From contig NZ_CP076853.1 of assembly GCF_018987265.1 (NCBI RefSeq), positions 930,001-994,000 on the forward strand: DNA of 64,000 bases, written 5' to 3'. This DNA comes from Rhizobium sp. WYJ-E13 (GTDB taxonomy: Bacteria > Pseudomonadota > Alphaproteobacteria > Rhizobiales > Rhizobiaceae). Each line of letters starts with the position of its first letter. The first letter of the stretch is position 1. Position numbers and translations under genes: made by a program. The notes below the pieces were generated by a model. The model saw only the letters and a list, made by a program, of their open reading frames with translations. It did not search any database and was not told the DNA's origin. Shown one piece after another: positions 18,972 through 29,229 of the stretch.

Positions 18972-20123
18972 TTAAGCCGGCAGCGCGACGGTCTCGACCT
19001 TGCGGCCGGCGAAGCGCAGGGCGATCTCGCCGCGGATGAGCTGCAGCGCCGGCTCACCGAAAAGATCGCGCCGCCAGCCATGCATCGCGCCCACATCGGC
19101 CGTTTCGCCCTCAGCCGCGATTCTGTCGAGGTCGTCGCTGTTGGCAATCACCTTGGGTGCCACGCCATGCTTTTCGGAGATCAGCTTGAGCAGTACTTTG
19201 AGAAGCTCGACAGCCGCTGCAGCACCTTCCGGCGGCTGTGCCTGGCGCGGTACATGCGGCATTTCGGACCGTGGCAGCGCGAGCGCGGTGTTGACTGCTT
19301 CGAGCACCGCCGCTCCGGTAGCCGAACGCTCCCAGCCCTTCGGAATTGTCCGTAGGCGGCCCAATGCCTCGGCATCCTTCGGCTGCTGCTGGGCGATCTC
19401 GTAGATCGCGTCATCCTTCAGCACGCGCGAGCGCGGCACGTTGCGGGAGCGGGCCTCGCGCTCCCGCCAGGCGGCAACATATTTCAGGATCGCCAGTTCC
19501 TGCGGCTTGCGCAGGCGCAGCTTCAGCCGCTGCCAGGCATCGTCAGGATGGATGTCGTAGGTCTCGCGCGATTCCAGAATGTCCATTTCCTCGCGCAGCC
19601 AGGAAGCGCGGCCTTCGCGCTCCAGTTCCGCCTTGAGGTAGAGATAGGCGTCGCGCAAATGGGTGACGTCGGCCAGCGCATATTCGAGCTGCTTGTCGGA
19701 GAGCGGCCGGCGGCTCCAGTCCGTGAAGCGCGAAGACTTGTCGATATGGACGTTCTTCGTGCGGCTGATGAGCTGGTCGTAGGAGACGCTGTCGCCAAAG
19801 CCGCAGACCATGGCGGCGACCTGCGTATCGAAGATCGGGTGAGGGATCAGGTTGCCGCGATTGAAGATGATTTCAATATCCTGCCGCGCTGCATGAAACA
19901 CCTTCAGCACATCAGGATTGGCCATCAGTTCGAAGAAGGGTGAAAGATCGATATCCTTCGCCAGCGGATCGACCAGCACTTCCACCGTCGGGCTCGCCAT
20001 CTGGATCAGGCACAGTTCCGGCCAGAAGGTCGTCTCACGCAGGAATTCAGTATCGATGGTAATGAAATCGGACTTGGCCAGCTCTTTGCAGGCGGCCGCC
20101 AGATCGGCGGTGGTTTCGATCAT
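18972..20123 (-). CDS. rnd: Ribonuclease D
   Basis: A 383-residue 3'-5' exoribonuclease that trims tRNA precursors. The DEDD catalytic motifs are ITIDTEFLRE (Exo I), FHAARQDIEI (Exo II) and YALADVTHL (Exo III). An HRDC domain begins around REREARSRNVPRSRVL. It is full length. The start at 20123 is the only good ATG before the exonuclease fold. Confidence 0.96.
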   Translation of the reverse strand: MIETTADLAAACKELAKSDFITIDTEFLRETTFWPELCLIQMASPTVEVLVDPLAKDIDLSPFFELMANPDVLKVFHAARQDIEIIFNRGNLIPHPIFDTQVAAMVCGFGDSVSYDQLISRTKNVHIDKSSRFTDWSRRPLSDKQLEYALADVTHLRDAYLYLKAELEREGRASWLREEMDILESRETYDIHPDDAWQRLKLRLRKPQELAILKYVAAWREREARSRNVPRSRVLKDDAIYEIAQQQPKDAEALGRLRTIPKGWERSATGAAVLEAVNTALALPRSEMPHVPRQAQPPEGAAAAVELLKVLLKLISEKHGVAPKVIANSDDLDRIAAEGETADVGAMHGWRRDLFGEPALQLIRGEIALRFAGRKVETVALPA

Positions 20124-20218
20124 ATCAGTTCATTCGCAAGGAAGAGGTCGATTAAACCTTCCTTCCCCTTTCGAAGAGATATGTCAATACGGTGAGCGGG
20201 CTTCACCTTCGCGAAGTC

Positions 20219-20344
20219 TTATTCGCCGGGATGCAGGCGATGTTTTCTGCGGTTGCTGCGTTCATTCGCGAGCACGGCAACCCATCCGCCGATGGCGACC
20301 ATCGCCGGCAGGATGATAAAGGCGAAGATTTCAATGCCGCTCAT
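20219..20344 (-). CDS. Tiny single-pass membrane protein, coupled to the upstream gene
   Basis: A 41-residue open frame starting MSGIEIFAFIILPAMVAIGG with one transmembrane segment (about residues 5-25), followed by a basic cytoplasmic-type tail (NERSNRRKHRLHPGE). Its ATG overlaps the stop of the 74-residue membrane protein as ATGA, which supports a real coupled gene. I do not recognise a family. The positive-inside pattern suggests the C-terminus faces the cytoplasm. Confidence 0.55.
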   Translation of the reverse strand: MSGIEIFAFIILPAMVAIGGWVAVLANERSNRRKHRLHPGE

Positions 20345-20565
20345 TGGGGCACACCTTTAAGTGCGCGTCTTCCTGCTAAATGTAATGCAACCGCAGCGGA
20401 AAGCCAACAGAAGGCACCGATCACGAACGTGAAGGTTGCGGCAATGGTTCCGGTTGCGGAGTAAAGCGCTGCGGCGATCGGGGCGAAAACCCCGACCGTC
20501 AGACAGGACGTTGAGGCCCTGTCGATCGCATTGGCCAGATATTTGGTACGCTCGATCTCACGCAC
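20341..20565 (-). CDS. Small hypothetical membrane protein
   Basis: A 74-residue protein with two predicted transmembrane segments (CLTVGVFAPIAAALY and IAATFTFVIGAFCWLSAAVA) after a charged N-terminus (MREIERTKYLANAIDRAST). It is followed, with an ATGA overlap, by the 41-residue membrane protein. No family is recognised. A holin-like or complex-accessory role could be imagined, but nothing in the sequence decides it. Confidence 0.6.
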   Translation of the reverse strand: MREIERTKYLANAIDRASTSCLTVGVFAPIAAALYSATGTIAATFTFVIGAFCWLSAAVALHLAGRRALKGVPQ

Positions 20566-20618
20566 TGTCGCCTGCCTCCAGATGAATCGCCTGGACGATA
20601 GCCGAAAGCGTCATCATA

Positions 20619-22010
20619 TCAAACCACGCGAACGTAGCTTGTCATGCCGGTCTTCTGATGCTCGATGATATGGCAATGCAGCACCCAATCGCCGGGATTG
20701 TCGGCGACAAAAGCGAGTTGCACCTTCTCATCCGGTTGCACGAGGTAGGTGTCGGAGACCAGCGGCATGACTTGGCGCGTCGAGGACGAGATGACAGTGA
20801 AGCTCATGCCATGCAGATGGATCGGGTGCGTATGCGGCGTGACATTTTCCAGATTGAAGATGTAGCTCTTGCCGAGTTTCAGCTCGGCGAGCGGCGCGGT
20901 CGGATCGGACGTGTCGCCCGGCCACGGGACCTTGTTGATGGCCCAGAAGCTGTAGCCGAGTGTGCCGCAAATGCTGTCGACGGCCGCGTTCTCCGCGGTC
21001 GCCGACAGCACGAGCGGGATTGCTTCCGCAGACGAGAGATCGGCCTTCGGCACCGGGTTTTCCGCTAGCGTGCCGAGATCGCCGATATCGCGTTTCAGCG
21101 ACTGGCCGATGGCTCGCAGGCTCGCGATCACCTTCGGCGTCGTACCACGGATATCTTCCAGCGTTGCGACGGCACCCTCGCTGTCGGGCATGCGAACGGC
21201 AAGATCGAGCCGCTGCCCCGGACCGACCTGCAGGAGGTCGAGCGGGAAGCGCTTCGGCACCGGATTGCCGTCGATGGCAATGACCGTTGCATCGGCGCCT
21301 TCCATTTTAAGCTGGAAGATGCGGGTCACATCGGTGACCGCGATGCGCAGGCGGATCAGCCCGCCCGCAGGTGCGCCATATGCCGGCTCCTGATGCCAGT
21401 TCGCGGTGCGCACCGTGCCATACGTGCCGGCCTTGGCCGCATCGCGCGGACGGAACGGCGCGATGAACTGTCCGTCGCCGCCGAGCCGCCAGTCGCGCAG
21501 GTTGAGTACGACCTCCGCATCGAAGATAGGATCCGATGGATCTTCCACGACAAGCACGCCCGTCATCCCATGGCCCATCTGGGTCAGCGTGTTGCAGTGC
21601 GGGTGATACCAGAAGGTGCCGGCATCCGGTGGCGTGAAGAGATAATCGAAGCTGTCGCCGGTATAGACATAGGGCTGCGTCAGGAAGGGCACGCCGTCCA
21701 TCTTGTTGTCGATGCGTAGCCCGTGCCAATGGATCGTCGTCGGCTCGTCGAGACTGTTGCTCAGCCGCGCCGCATAAGTTTTTCCCCGCGGCATCCTGAG
21801 CACCGGCGGCAGGCCTTCGTCTCCCCATGTCATGATATCCTTGGTTGCCGCTGCATCGACGATCTGTGCTTCCGTCCTGCGTGCCGTCAGCACACGCGGC
21901 TCGGGTGCGGCTTCCGCCAGCCCGAACCGTCCCGCAATGGCCATGCCAGCACCATAGGCGCCGGCCACAGCGGAAGCCTTGATGAGGTTGCGGCGTGTGA
22001 GCAGGGGCAT
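20619..22010 (-). CDS. Tat-exported multicopper oxidase
   Basis: A 463-residue periplasmic multicopper oxidase. The N-terminus has a twin-arginine signal (TRRNLIKASAVAGAYGAG, cleavage after about residue 34). All copper-ligand motifs are present: HWHG, WYHPH, HTHPIHLHG and the type 1/type 3 segment HCHIIEHQKTGM, whose last Met fits an axial ligand. It therefore probably oxidises Cu(I), phenols or other metals with O2. GGAG lies 6 bases before the start. No copper chaperone or CueR-like gene is adjacent, so copper tolerance is only one possibility. Confidence 0.9.
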   Translation of the reverse strand: MPLLTRRNLIKASAVAGAYGAGMAIAGRFGLAEAAPEPRVLTARRTEAQIVDAAATKDIMTWGDEGLPPVLRMPRGKTYAARLSNSLDEPTTIHWHGLRIDNKMDGVPFLTQPYVYTGDSFDYLFTPPDAGTFWYHPHCNTLTQMGHGMTGVLVVEDPSDPIFDAEVVLNLRDWRLGGDGQFIAPFRPRDAAKAGTYGTVRTANWHQEPAYGAPAGGLIRLRIAVTDVTRIFQLKMEGADATVIAIDGNPVPKRFPLDLLQVGPGQRLDLAVRMPDSEGAVATLEDIRGTTPKVIASLRAIGQSLKRDIGDLGTLAENPVPKADLSSAEAIPLVLSATAENAAVDSICGTLGYSFWAINKVPWPGDTSDPTAPLAELKLGKSYIFNLENVTPHTHPIHLHGMSFTVISSSTRQVMPLVSDTYLVQPDEKVQLAFVADNPGDWVLHCHIIEHQKTGMTSYVRVV

Positions 22011-22261
22011 CGGAAACTCCGTCTTTGATGATGCCTCCTTTTAAAGTTGACTGCCGTCTTCATCAATATGTCGGCTTCTGCCAAACTGCCGCAGCGCGAG
22101 CACCGCAACTCCCTCGGAAACGCTGACGCAAACGGCCCGTTGGTCCCGCCAAGTCTTGACAAATCAAAGCGTCCATGCGCTTGTCCGCCCGATTTTCTTG
22201 TCGGCGCTGCAGGTCTGCGAACCATGCCGCCGTCTTAAGCCAAATGCCAGGAATTGAGATC

Positions 22262-24052
22262 ATGCACCGCTACCGCAGCCACACATGCGCCGCTCTTCGC
22301 AAATCGGACGTCGGCTCGACTGTCCGTATTTCCGGCTGGGTCCATCGTGTCCGAGATCATGGCGGCGTGCTGTTCATCGACCTTCGCGACCACTACGGCA
22401 CGACGCAGATCGTTGCCGATCCGGATTCGCCGGCTTTCAAGCAGGCAGAAACTGTTCGCGGCGAATGGGTCATCCGCGTCGACGGCCTCGTCAAGGCTCG
22501 CACGGAAGATACCGTCAACAAGAACATGCCGACCGGCGAGATCGAGCTCTACGCACAGGAGATCGAAGTTCTCTCTGCTGCAAAGGAATTGCCGCTGCCG
22601 GTCTTCGGTGAGCCGGATTATCCGGAAGATGTTCGCCTGAAGTACCGTTTCCTCGATCTGCGCCGCGAGACGCTGCACAGGAACATCGTCAAGCGCACGC
22701 AGGTGATTTCCGCCATGCGCCGCGAAATGGGCAATGTCGGCTTCACCGAATACACGACGCCGATCCTGACGGCCTCCTCGCCGGAAGGCGCGCGCGACTT
22801 CCTCGTGCCGAGCCGTATCCATCCCGGCACCTTCTACGCGCTGCCGCAGGCTCCGCAGCAGTACAAGCAGCTGCTGATGGTTGCCGGCTTCGACCGCTAC
22901 TTCCAGATCGCGCCCTGCTTCCGTGATGAAGATCCGCGCGCCGACCGCCTGCCGGGCGAGTTCTACCAGCTCGACCTCGAAATGAGCTTCGTGACCCAGG
23001 AAGACGTCTGGAACACGATGGGTCCGTTGATGACCGGCATTTTCGAGGAATTCGCCGAAGGCAAGCCGGTCACCAAGGAATGGCCGCGCATTCCCTATGA
23101 TGAGGCGATCCGCAAATATGGCTCCGACAAGCCGGACCTGCGCAACCCGATCGTCATGGAAGCCGTGACCGACCATTTCGCCGGCTCCGGCTTCAAGGTC
23201 TTCGCCAACATGATCGCCTCCAACCCCAAGGTTCAGGTCTGGGCGATCCCGGCCAAGACCGGTGGTTCGCGCGCTTTCTGCGACCGCATGAACGCCTGGG
23301 CGCAGAGCCAGGGCCAGCCGGGCCTCGGCTACATCTTCTGGCGCAAGGAGGGTGAAAAGCTCGAGGGTGCCGGTCCGCTCGCCAAGAACATCGGCGAAGA
23401 GCGCACCGATGCTATCCGCACGCAGCTCGGCCTCGATGACGGCGACGCCTGCTTCTTCGTCGCCGGCGAGCCGGAAAAGTTCTACAAGTTCGCAGGCGAA
23501 GCCCGCACCCGCGCGGGCGACGAGCTGAATCTCATCGACCGCGACTGCTTCGAGCTGTGCTGGATCGTCGACTTCCCGTTCTTCGAATGGAACGAAGACG
23601 AGAAGAAGATCGACTTCGCCCATAACCCCTTCTCGATGCCGCAGGGTGGCCTCGATGCGCTGCAGAACCAGGATCCGCTGACGATCAAGGCCTTCCAGTA
23701 CGACGCCGTCTGCAATGGCTTCGAAATCGCTTCGGGCTCGATCCGTAACCAGTCGCCGGAAACCATGGTCGCCGCCTTCGAAAAGGTGGGCTTGAGCCAG
23801 CAGGACGTCGAGGATCGTTTCGGCGGTCTCTACCGTGCCTTCCAGTATGGCGCGCCTCCGCACGGTGGTGCGGCCTTCGGTATCGACCGTATCGTCATGC
23901 TGCTCGTCGGCGCGAAGAACCTGCGCGAAATCTCGCTCTTCCCTATGAACCAGCAGGCTCAGGACCTCTTGATGGGCGCGCCGACCCCGGCAACGCCCAC
24001 GCAACTGCGCGAGCTGGCGATCCGCCCGATCCCGCCGCAGAAGAAGGATTGA
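22262..24052 (+). CDS. aspS: Aspartate--tRNA ligase
   Basis: A 596-residue bacterial-type class II synthetase. The N-terminal OB-fold begins [18 protein letters not shown], motif 2 is [19 protein letters not shown], motif 3 is [13 protein letters not shown], and the bacterial GAD insertion lies between. It charges tRNA-Asp and, in organisms using GatCAB, probably also tRNA-Asn. The start at 22262 matches the family N-terminus; the longer frame upstream does not. Confidence 0.97.
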   Translation: MHRYRSHTCAALRKSDVGSTVRISGWVHRVRDHGGVLFIDLRDHYGTTQIVADPDSPAFKQAETVRGEWVIRVDGLVKARTEDTVNKNMPTGEIELYAQEIEVLSAAKELPLPVFGEPDYPEDVRLKYRFLDLRRETLHRNIVKRTQVISAMRREMGNVGFTEYTTPILTASSPEGARDFLVPSRIHPGTFYALPQAPQQYKQLLMVAGFDRYFQIAPCFRDEDPRADRLPGEFYQLDLEMSFVTQEDVWNTMGPLMTGIFEEFAEGKPVTKEWPRIPYDEAIRKYGSDKPDLRNPIVMEAVTDHFAGSGFKVFANMIASNPKVQVWAIPAKTGGSRAFCDRMNAWAQSQGQPGLGYIFWRKEGEKLEGAGPLAKNIGEERTDAIRTQLGLDDGDACFFVAGEPEKFYKFAGEARTRAGDELNLIDRDCFELCWIVDFPFFEWNEDEKKIDFAHNPFSMPQGGLDALQNQDPLTIKAFQYDAVCNGFEIASGSIRNQSPETMVAAFEKVGLSQQDVEDRFGGLYRAFQYGAPPHGGAAFGIDRIVMLLVGAKNLREISLFPMNQQAQDLLMGAPTPATPTQLRELAIRPIPPQKKD

Positions 24053-24070
24053 GGCGCAAGCTCTTCAACA

Positions 24071-24104
24071 AAAAGCCCGGCGAGATCATCGCCGGGCTTT
24101 TTGT
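24071..24104. terminator. Bidirectional terminator between aspS and the periplasmic protein
   Basis: AAAAAGCCCGGCGA and TCGCCGGGCTTTTT form a long perfect hairpin with an A-run on one side and a T-run on the other, 18 bases after the aspS stop. It can end both convergent transcripts. Confidence 0.92.
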
Positions 24105-24120
24105 TGGATCCAGAACAGGC

Positions 24121-25311
24121 TCAATCGTTGGCCGAAACCTTCACGCCGAGCATCTGCGGCACCGTGTTGGGTGCGCCCATGGCAGCGCCGACAATCATCG
24201 GGAAGGCGACTGGTTTGTCCGGCGTGGCCTTGACGGTCAAGCTCTTTGGATTGTCCAGGAAGGTGCCGACGGCAGCCGAAATCGCGTTCTGCAGTTCCGG
24301 GATGTTGAGCTGCGCCAGCATGATCGGCGTCATGGCCTTCAGCGAATCCGCCATCTGCTGGCCCGAAACGTTCTGCTTCGAACCGGCATAGTCGAGTGCG
24401 CGCTTGGTAATCGATGCATCCTCGAAGCGGATCTGAGCGGAATCGAAGGTCAACTGCTGGGCAAGGCCGAGCATGGCGAGGCCGACCGCCTGCTGGGCTT
24501 CTTCCTTGTTCGGATTGGCTTCCGACTGCTTGACCGCGTCCTGCATCGCCTTGATGAAGGCCATCGTATAGCCGGAGATCTTGAGGCCGAAGTTCAGCTT
24601 GCCGACATTGGTGATGTCGAGGGAAATTTCCGAAAGATCGACCGTGCCCGGCTCGAGATCCCAGGTGCCCTTCATGGTGATGTCACCCTGGACGTGCTGA
24701 AGCGCCAGTTTCTCGATCGCTTCCTTGCTTTCCGGAGTATCACCCGCCTGACTGAGATCGGCCTTGATGCTCTTGAAAGCGCCGTCGAAATCGAAGCCGG
24801 ATTCGTCTTCGCGCAGCGTCGCGTTTGCCTCGCTTTCCAGCACCGAGAAGACCTCAGTACCATCCTTAACGAATTTGATCGCACCGGTATGGGCGCTCTC
24901 GGCGAAGAACATGGAATCGATCGTATCGCCGGGCTCAGCGGGAACGGAGATGCCGCCGAGGCTCATCTCCTGGACGCTGACGGTGACGCCATCCTTGGAC
25001 GAGTTGATGTCCGGGAAGGCAGCCTCTTCAATATAGTACCCGCCATCATCCTGCTCTTCCACGCCGGAGAGAGTGACCTCGCCGATGGAGAGCGGTTCGC
25101 CGCCAGCCGGCTTGATGCTGAGGTTCTTGAGGGTGACGGTCGTGCCGTCGATATCGATGCCATCGGTTGCAACAGTCATCCCGCCCTGCTGACTGTAGGC
25201 GGCATTGATCTTCTTCAGGAGGTCCTGGCCGTCGAGCGCGAAAGCGGAGCCGGCGAACGAAAGAATGGCTGCGCTCGACAGCATCAGCCGCGTTGTGCGG
25301 TAAAAGGTCAT
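24121..25311 (-). CDS. Conserved periplasmic protein of unknown function
   Basis: A 396-residue protein with a Sec signal peptide (MTFYRTTRLMLSSAAILSF, cleavage after AFA at ~25) and no other membrane segment. The mature part is acidic and seems built from repeated beta-rich stretches (TVTLKNLSIKPAGGEPLSIG; GDITMKGTWDLEPGTVDLSE), a style seen in YdgA/AsmA-like periplasmic proteins. No motif allows a function. It is transcribed alone, towards the shared terminator with aspS. Confidence 0.75.
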   Translation of the reverse strand: MTFYRTTRLMLSSAAILSFAGSAFALDGQDLLKKINAAYSQQGGMTVATDGIDIDGTTVTLKNLSIKPAGGEPLSIGEVTLSGVEEQDDGGYYIEEAAFPDINSSKDGVTVSVQEMSLGGISVPAEPGDTIDSMFFAESAHTGAIKFVKDGTEVFSVLESEANATLREDESGFDFDGAFKSIKADLSQAGDTPESKEAIEKLALQHVQGDITMKGTWDLEPGTVDLSEISLDITNVGKLNFGLKISGYTMAFIKAMQDAVKQSEANPNKEEAQQAVGLAMLGLAQQLTFDSAQIRFEDASITKRALDYAGSKQNVSGQQMADSLKAMTPIMLAQLNIPELQNAISAAVGTFLDNPKSLTVKATPDKPVAFPMIVGAAMGAPNTVPQMLGVKVSAND

Positions 25312-25541
25312 GAGAAAGTCCCCTGGATGGCAAGTGCCGTTGAATATTACAAAGAAGCGACTGCGGAACGGTCCGCCTTTATATTTGCAGACCCCTAAAT
25401 TTCTGTTGAGAGGATCGGCAAACGAAGTCCAAATTCAAGTGATACTTTTTCCTGTCTTTCGTGTCAGCACGAAGACGTCATCCACAGCCGGAATGCCCGG
25501 ATTCCTTGCCCCACAGGCACTTCTGAGCTAGTCAGGATTTC

Positions 25542-27797
25542 ATGGGACAAGAGATTTTACCGCCTTCTGGCGGAGACGGCGACAATATTCATCCGGTCGA
25601 CCTGAAGGCGGCGCTCGAAGAGCGCTACCTTCGCTATGCGCTGTCGACCATCATGCACCGTGCGCTGCCGGACGTGCGCGATGGCCTGAAGCCGGTCCAT
25701 CGCCGCATCGTCTATGCGATGAACGACATGGGCCTGCGGCCGAATGCGGCCTTCAGGAAATGCGCCAAGATCGTCGGCGAGGTGATGGGTAACTATCACC
25801 CGCATGGCGACCAGTCGATCTATGATGCGCTGGCACGCCTCGCGCAGGATTTCTCGCAGCGCTACACGTTGGTGAACGGGCAGGGCAACTTCGGCAATAT
25901 CGACGGCGACAGTCCTGCCGCCATGCGATACACCGAATCGAAGATGACCGCGGTCTCCGAACTGCTGCTCGAGGGCATCGATCAGGACGCCGTCGATTTC
26001 CGCGACACCTACGACGAATCCAATTCTGAGCCAGTCGTTCTCCCCGGCGCCTTCCCGAACCTTCTGGCGAACGGTTCCTCGGGTATTGCGGTCGGCATGG
26101 CGACGTCTATTCCTTCGCACAACGTGCATGAGGTCTGCGACGCGGCACTGCATCTGATCAAGCATCCCGATGCCACGGTCGAGAAGCTCGTCGAATTCAT
26201 TCCCGGCCCGGATTTCCCGACCGGCGGCATCATCATCGACAACAAGGAAAGCATCATCGAGAGCTACCGCACCGGCCGCGGCGGTTTTCGCGTGCGTGCG
26301 AAATGGGAGACGGAAGATCTCGGCCGCGGCGGCTACCAGATCATCGTCACCGAGATTCCCTTCCAGGTGCAGAAGTCGCGCCTGATCGAAAAGATCGCCG
26401 AGCTTTTGATTGCCCGCAAGCTGCCGCTGCTGGAAGACATCAGGGATGAATCGGCCGAGGACATCCGCATTGTCCTGGTGCCGAAGAGCCGCACCGTCGA
26501 TCCGACCATCCTCATGGAATCCATGTTCAAGCTGACGGAGCTCGAAAGCCGTTTCCCGCTGAACATGAACGTGCTCTCGATGGGCGTGATCCCACGCGTC
26601 ATGGCGCTGAATGAAGTGCTGAAGGAGTGGCTGGAACACCGCCGCGAAGTCCTGCAGCGCCGCTCGCGCTTCCGCCTTGCCGCCATCGACAGGCGCCTCG
26701 AAATCCTCGGCGGTTTGCTTATCGCTTACCTCAATATCGATGAGGTGATCCGCATCATCCGCGAAGAGGATGAGCCGAAGCCCGTCATGATGGCGCGCTG
26801 GGATCTGACTGACGTTCAGGTCGAAGCGATCCTCAACATGCGGCTGCGCGCCCTGCGCAAGCTCGAAGAATTCGAGATCCGCAAAGAGCACGACGAACTC
26901 ACCAAGGAAAAGGCTGATATCGAAGCGCTGCTCGCTTCCGATGAAAAGCAATGGCAGACGGTTTCCTGGGAAATCGGCGAGGTGAAGAAGAAATTCGCCA
27001 AGGCGACCGAGATCGGCCGTCGTCGCACGCAGTTTGCCGAAGCGCCCGAGGCCGACGAAGAAGCCATCCAGCATGCGATGATCGAGAAGGAGCCGATCAC
27101 GGTCGTTGTCTCCGAAAAGGGCTGGATCCGCGCTCTGAAGGGCCACATTTCCGATACCTCGGCGCTGACCTTCAAGGAAGGCGACGGCCTGAAAGTGGCC
27201 TTCCCGGCGCAGACGACGGACAAGATCCTGATCGTCACCACCGGCGGCAAGGTCTTCACGCTCGGTGGTGACAAACTGCCTGGCGGCCGTGGCCACGGCG
27301 AGCCTCTGCGCATCATGATCGACATGGATAACGATCAGGATGTGCTGACCGCCTTCGTCCACGACCCGGCGCGCAAGATGCTGCTCGTCTCGACTGCCGG
27401 CAATGGCTTCGTGGTGCCGGAAGCGGAAATGGTGGCCAATACCCGTAAGGGCAAGCAGATCATGAACGTCTCCATGCCTGACGAGACGAAACTTCTCGTT
27501 CCCGTGAACGGCGATCACGTCGCGGTCGTCGGCGAAAATCGCAAGATGCTGGTCTTCCCGCTGAGCCAAGTGCCGGAGATGACGCGCGGCAAGGGTGTGC
27601 GCCTGCAGCGCTACAAGGATGGCGGCATTTCCGACATTCGCTGCTTTGCGATCGCCGATGGCCTGAACTGGGAAGACAGCGCCGGCCGCACCTTTACGAA
27701 GAACAAGGACGAGCTTGCCGAATGGCTGGCCGACCGCGCTACCGCCGGCCGTACCGTACCGAAGGGCTTCCCGCGCAGCGGTAAATTCGCCGGATGA
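25542..27797 (+). CDS. parC: DNA topoisomerase IV subunit A
   Basis: A 751-residue type IIA topoisomerase A subunit that, with ParE, decatenates chromosomes after replication. The breakage-reunion domain begins [20 protein letters not shown], and the catalytic tyrosine is Tyr130 in [10 protein letters not shown]. The quinolone-resistance region is around [15 protein letters not shown]. The C-terminal propeller is shorter than in GyrA and lacks a canonical GyrA box, which favours ParC. It is a single gene here; parE is not adjacent. Confidence 0.95.
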   Translation: MGQEILPPSGGDGDNIHPVDLKAALEERYLRYALSTIMHRALPDVRDGLKPVHRRIVYAMNDMGLRPNAAFRKCAKIVGEVMGNYHPHGDQSIYDALARLAQDFSQRYTLVNGQGNFGNIDGDSPAAMRYTESKMTAVSELLLEGIDQDAVDFRDTYDESNSEPVVLPGAFPNLLANGSSGIAVGMATSIPSHNVHEVCDAALHLIKHPDATVEKLVEFIPGPDFPTGGIIIDNKESIIESYRTGRGGFRVRAKWETEDLGRGGYQIIVTEIPFQVQKSRLIEKIAELLIARKLPLLEDIRDESAEDIRIVLVPKSRTVDPTILMESMFKLTELESRFPLNMNVLSMGVIPRVMALNEVLKEWLEHRREVLQRRSRFRLAAIDRRLEILGGLLIAYLNIDEVIRIIREEDEPKPVMMARWDLTDVQVEAILNMRLRALRKLEEFEIRKEHDELTKEKADIEALLASDEKQWQTVSWEIGEVKKKFAKATEIGRRRTQFAEAPEADEEAIQHAMIEKEPITVVVSEKGWIRALKGHISDTSALTFKEGDGLKVAFPAQTTDKILIVTTGGKVFTLGGDKLPGGRGHGEPLRIMIDMDNDQDVLTAFVHDPARKMLLVSTAGNGFVVPEAEMVANTRKGKQIMNVSMPDETKLLVPVNGDHVAVVGENRKMLVFPLSQVPEMTRGKGVRLQRYKDGGISDIRCFAIADGLNWEDSAGRTFTKNKDELAEWLADRATAGRTVPKGFPRSGKFAG

Positions 27798-27959
27798 TCC
27801 CGGAATTTTGAGGCTCCGCCCTTGGCAGGCGGGGCAACTCCTCTATCTCAGTCCTGTCACCAAAAGAAGGGCCTAAAAAGAAAGGCAACGTCGTTCCGTG
27901 GGCGGGCGGGATGGCCGTGAACCGTGCGCTGAAAGCGTGCGAACAATGGAGGATCGTCG

Positions 27960-28457
27960 ATGCCTGCCGCCAATACCATCAAACTGCATGTCGCCCACAG
28001 CTACAGGGCGCCGCCCGCTACCATTTATGATGCCTGGCTCAATCCCGAAATCGCCCGCCGCTTTTTATTTGCAACCGACGACGGCCATGTCATCCGCGCC
28101 GATATCGATCCGCGCGTCGGCGGCCGTTTCATCGTCGTCGACCGGCGCCCAATCGGCGATGCCTTTCATCACGGCGTCTTCCTGGAATTGAAGCGCCCCA
28201 AGCGCATCGTCTTCTGCTTTTCGGTCGAGGAGCACGACCATAATTGTGATCGTGTCGAAATCGACATCGAACCGCTCGGCAGCGGCAGCCGCCTGACCCT
28301 TACGCACGAGATGTGCGCGGAATGGGCGGAATACGAGGAAAAGACCCGTCAGGGCTGGACGCATATCGTCGAAGGGCTGGATCGGGAACTGGAGCTTTCC
28401 GCAGGTTCGAAACGATCGAATCCCGAAGCCGGCCAGTCTGCAGGCGCTACGGCGTGA
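27960..28457 (+). CDS. SRPBCC (AHSA1-like) family protein
   Basis: A 165-residue START-like domain protein. It has the typical ATIYDAWLNPEIARRFLF opening, VGGRFIVVDRR and a C-terminal long helix (EKTRQGWTHIVEGLDREL). These proteins bind hydrophobic ligands; the ligand is unknown. GGAGG precedes the ATG. Its last 11 bases overlap the 3' end of the doc-like gene on the other strand. Confidence 0.85.
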   Translation: MPAANTIKLHVAHSYRAPPATIYDAWLNPEIARRFLFATDDGHVIRADIDPRVGGRFIVVDRRPIGDAFHHGVFLELKRPKRIVFCFSVEEHDHNCDRVEIDIEPLGSGSRLTLTHEMCAEWAEYEEKTRQGWTHIVEGLDRELELSAGSKRSNPEAGQSAGATA

Positions 28458-28836
28458 GCGGGATCGTGTGGTCGCGCAGGAAGCGCGTGGCGCCCTCCTC
28501 ATCGATTTCGCCTGCTGCTGCACCTATGACAAAAGTGTACAGGTGGGCGTCGGTCGTCTCTATCGAATAGCCGTGCTGCAATAGAAAGACACCGCAACTG
28601 ACAATGGCGATCCGTTTGTTTCCGTCAAGAAACGCATGATTGCGCGCCAAACCGAAAAGATATGCGGCGGCAAGCTCAATGATGTCATTGCATCCGCAGT
28701 TTGCCTTGTTGATGGGGCGCCCCAAAGCGGATTCCAGCGATGCTTCATCCCGAAGGCCGGCGAGGCCGCCAAACCGTTCGATCTGCATCGCGTGCATTTG
28801 CTCGACCAGCCGTCTACTTAGAAACTTGAATGTCAT
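28447..28836 (-). CDS. doc: Doc/Fic-family toxin of a toxin-antitoxin pair
   Basis: A 129-residue death-on-curing protein with the Fic-fold active-site motif HAFLDGNKR (about residues 66-74), matching the HxFxDGNKR of Doc toxins. P1 Doc phosphorylates and inactivates elongation factor Tu; the same action is likely but not proven here. Its ATG shares one base with the stop codon of the antitoxin (TAATG), typical of a coupled pair. It is a complete gene. Confidence 0.9.
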   Translation of the reverse strand: MTFKFLSRRLVEQMHAMQIERFGGLAGLRDEASLESALGRPINKANCGCNDIIELAAAYLFGLARNHAFLDGNKRIAIVSCGVFLLQHGYSIETTDAHLYTFVIGAAAGEIDEEGATRFLRDHTIPLTP

Positions 28837-29057
28837 TATTCGGCAAGCTTCTTGAGCGCGACCTTATACTTCTCCATGAAGAGACGGGCTGCGTTAAGCT
28901 CCTCTGACATGTCTTCATCAACAGGTTTCAGTGAAAGCACCCCGCCTTCGGCCTGAAGATCGAGGGAATCTCCAGCCTTTAGGCCGAAACGGTCCAACAC
29001 TTCCTTGGGAATAATCACGCCTTCCGAGTTGCCGATTTTGCGGATAGTGACGTTCAT
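28836..29057 (-). CDS. AbrB/MazE-type antitoxin
   Basis: A 73-residue SpoVT-AbrB swapped-hairpin DNA-binding protein (MNVTIRKIGNSEGVIIPKEV ... LKAGDSLDLQ), with a charged C-terminal tail (LFMEKYKVALKKLAE) that probably inhibits the partner toxin. It precedes doc with a one-base overlap and should repress their shared promoter in the 29058-29229 gap. Pairing of an AbrB-type antitoxin with a Doc toxin differs from the classical Phd-Doc pair but is known in bacterial genomes. Confidence 0.88.
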   Translation of the reverse strand: MNVTIRKIGNSEGVIIPKEVLDRFGLKAGDSLDLQAEGGVLSLKPVDEDMSEELNAARLFMEKYKVALKKLAE

Positions 29058-29229
29058 TGCCGTCTCCTGTGATAACGACGTTATAACGTAGAGTAGACAA
29101 CAACCGATTGCCGATCAAGCCAGATGAACGCTCCTGGCTCCCAGCCAGCTGGGGTCCATGGAAAAATACCAGTCCGCGGCTACCGTCAGCAACTGGTTTT
29201 TCCGGCAATTCCAAGGTGGGGAGGAAGCA

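Noticed and set aside
25557..27569. 670-codon open frame antisense to parC
   Set aside because: parC is beyond doubt on the other strand, and the antisense frame is rich in His, Gln and Asp as expected of a shadow.
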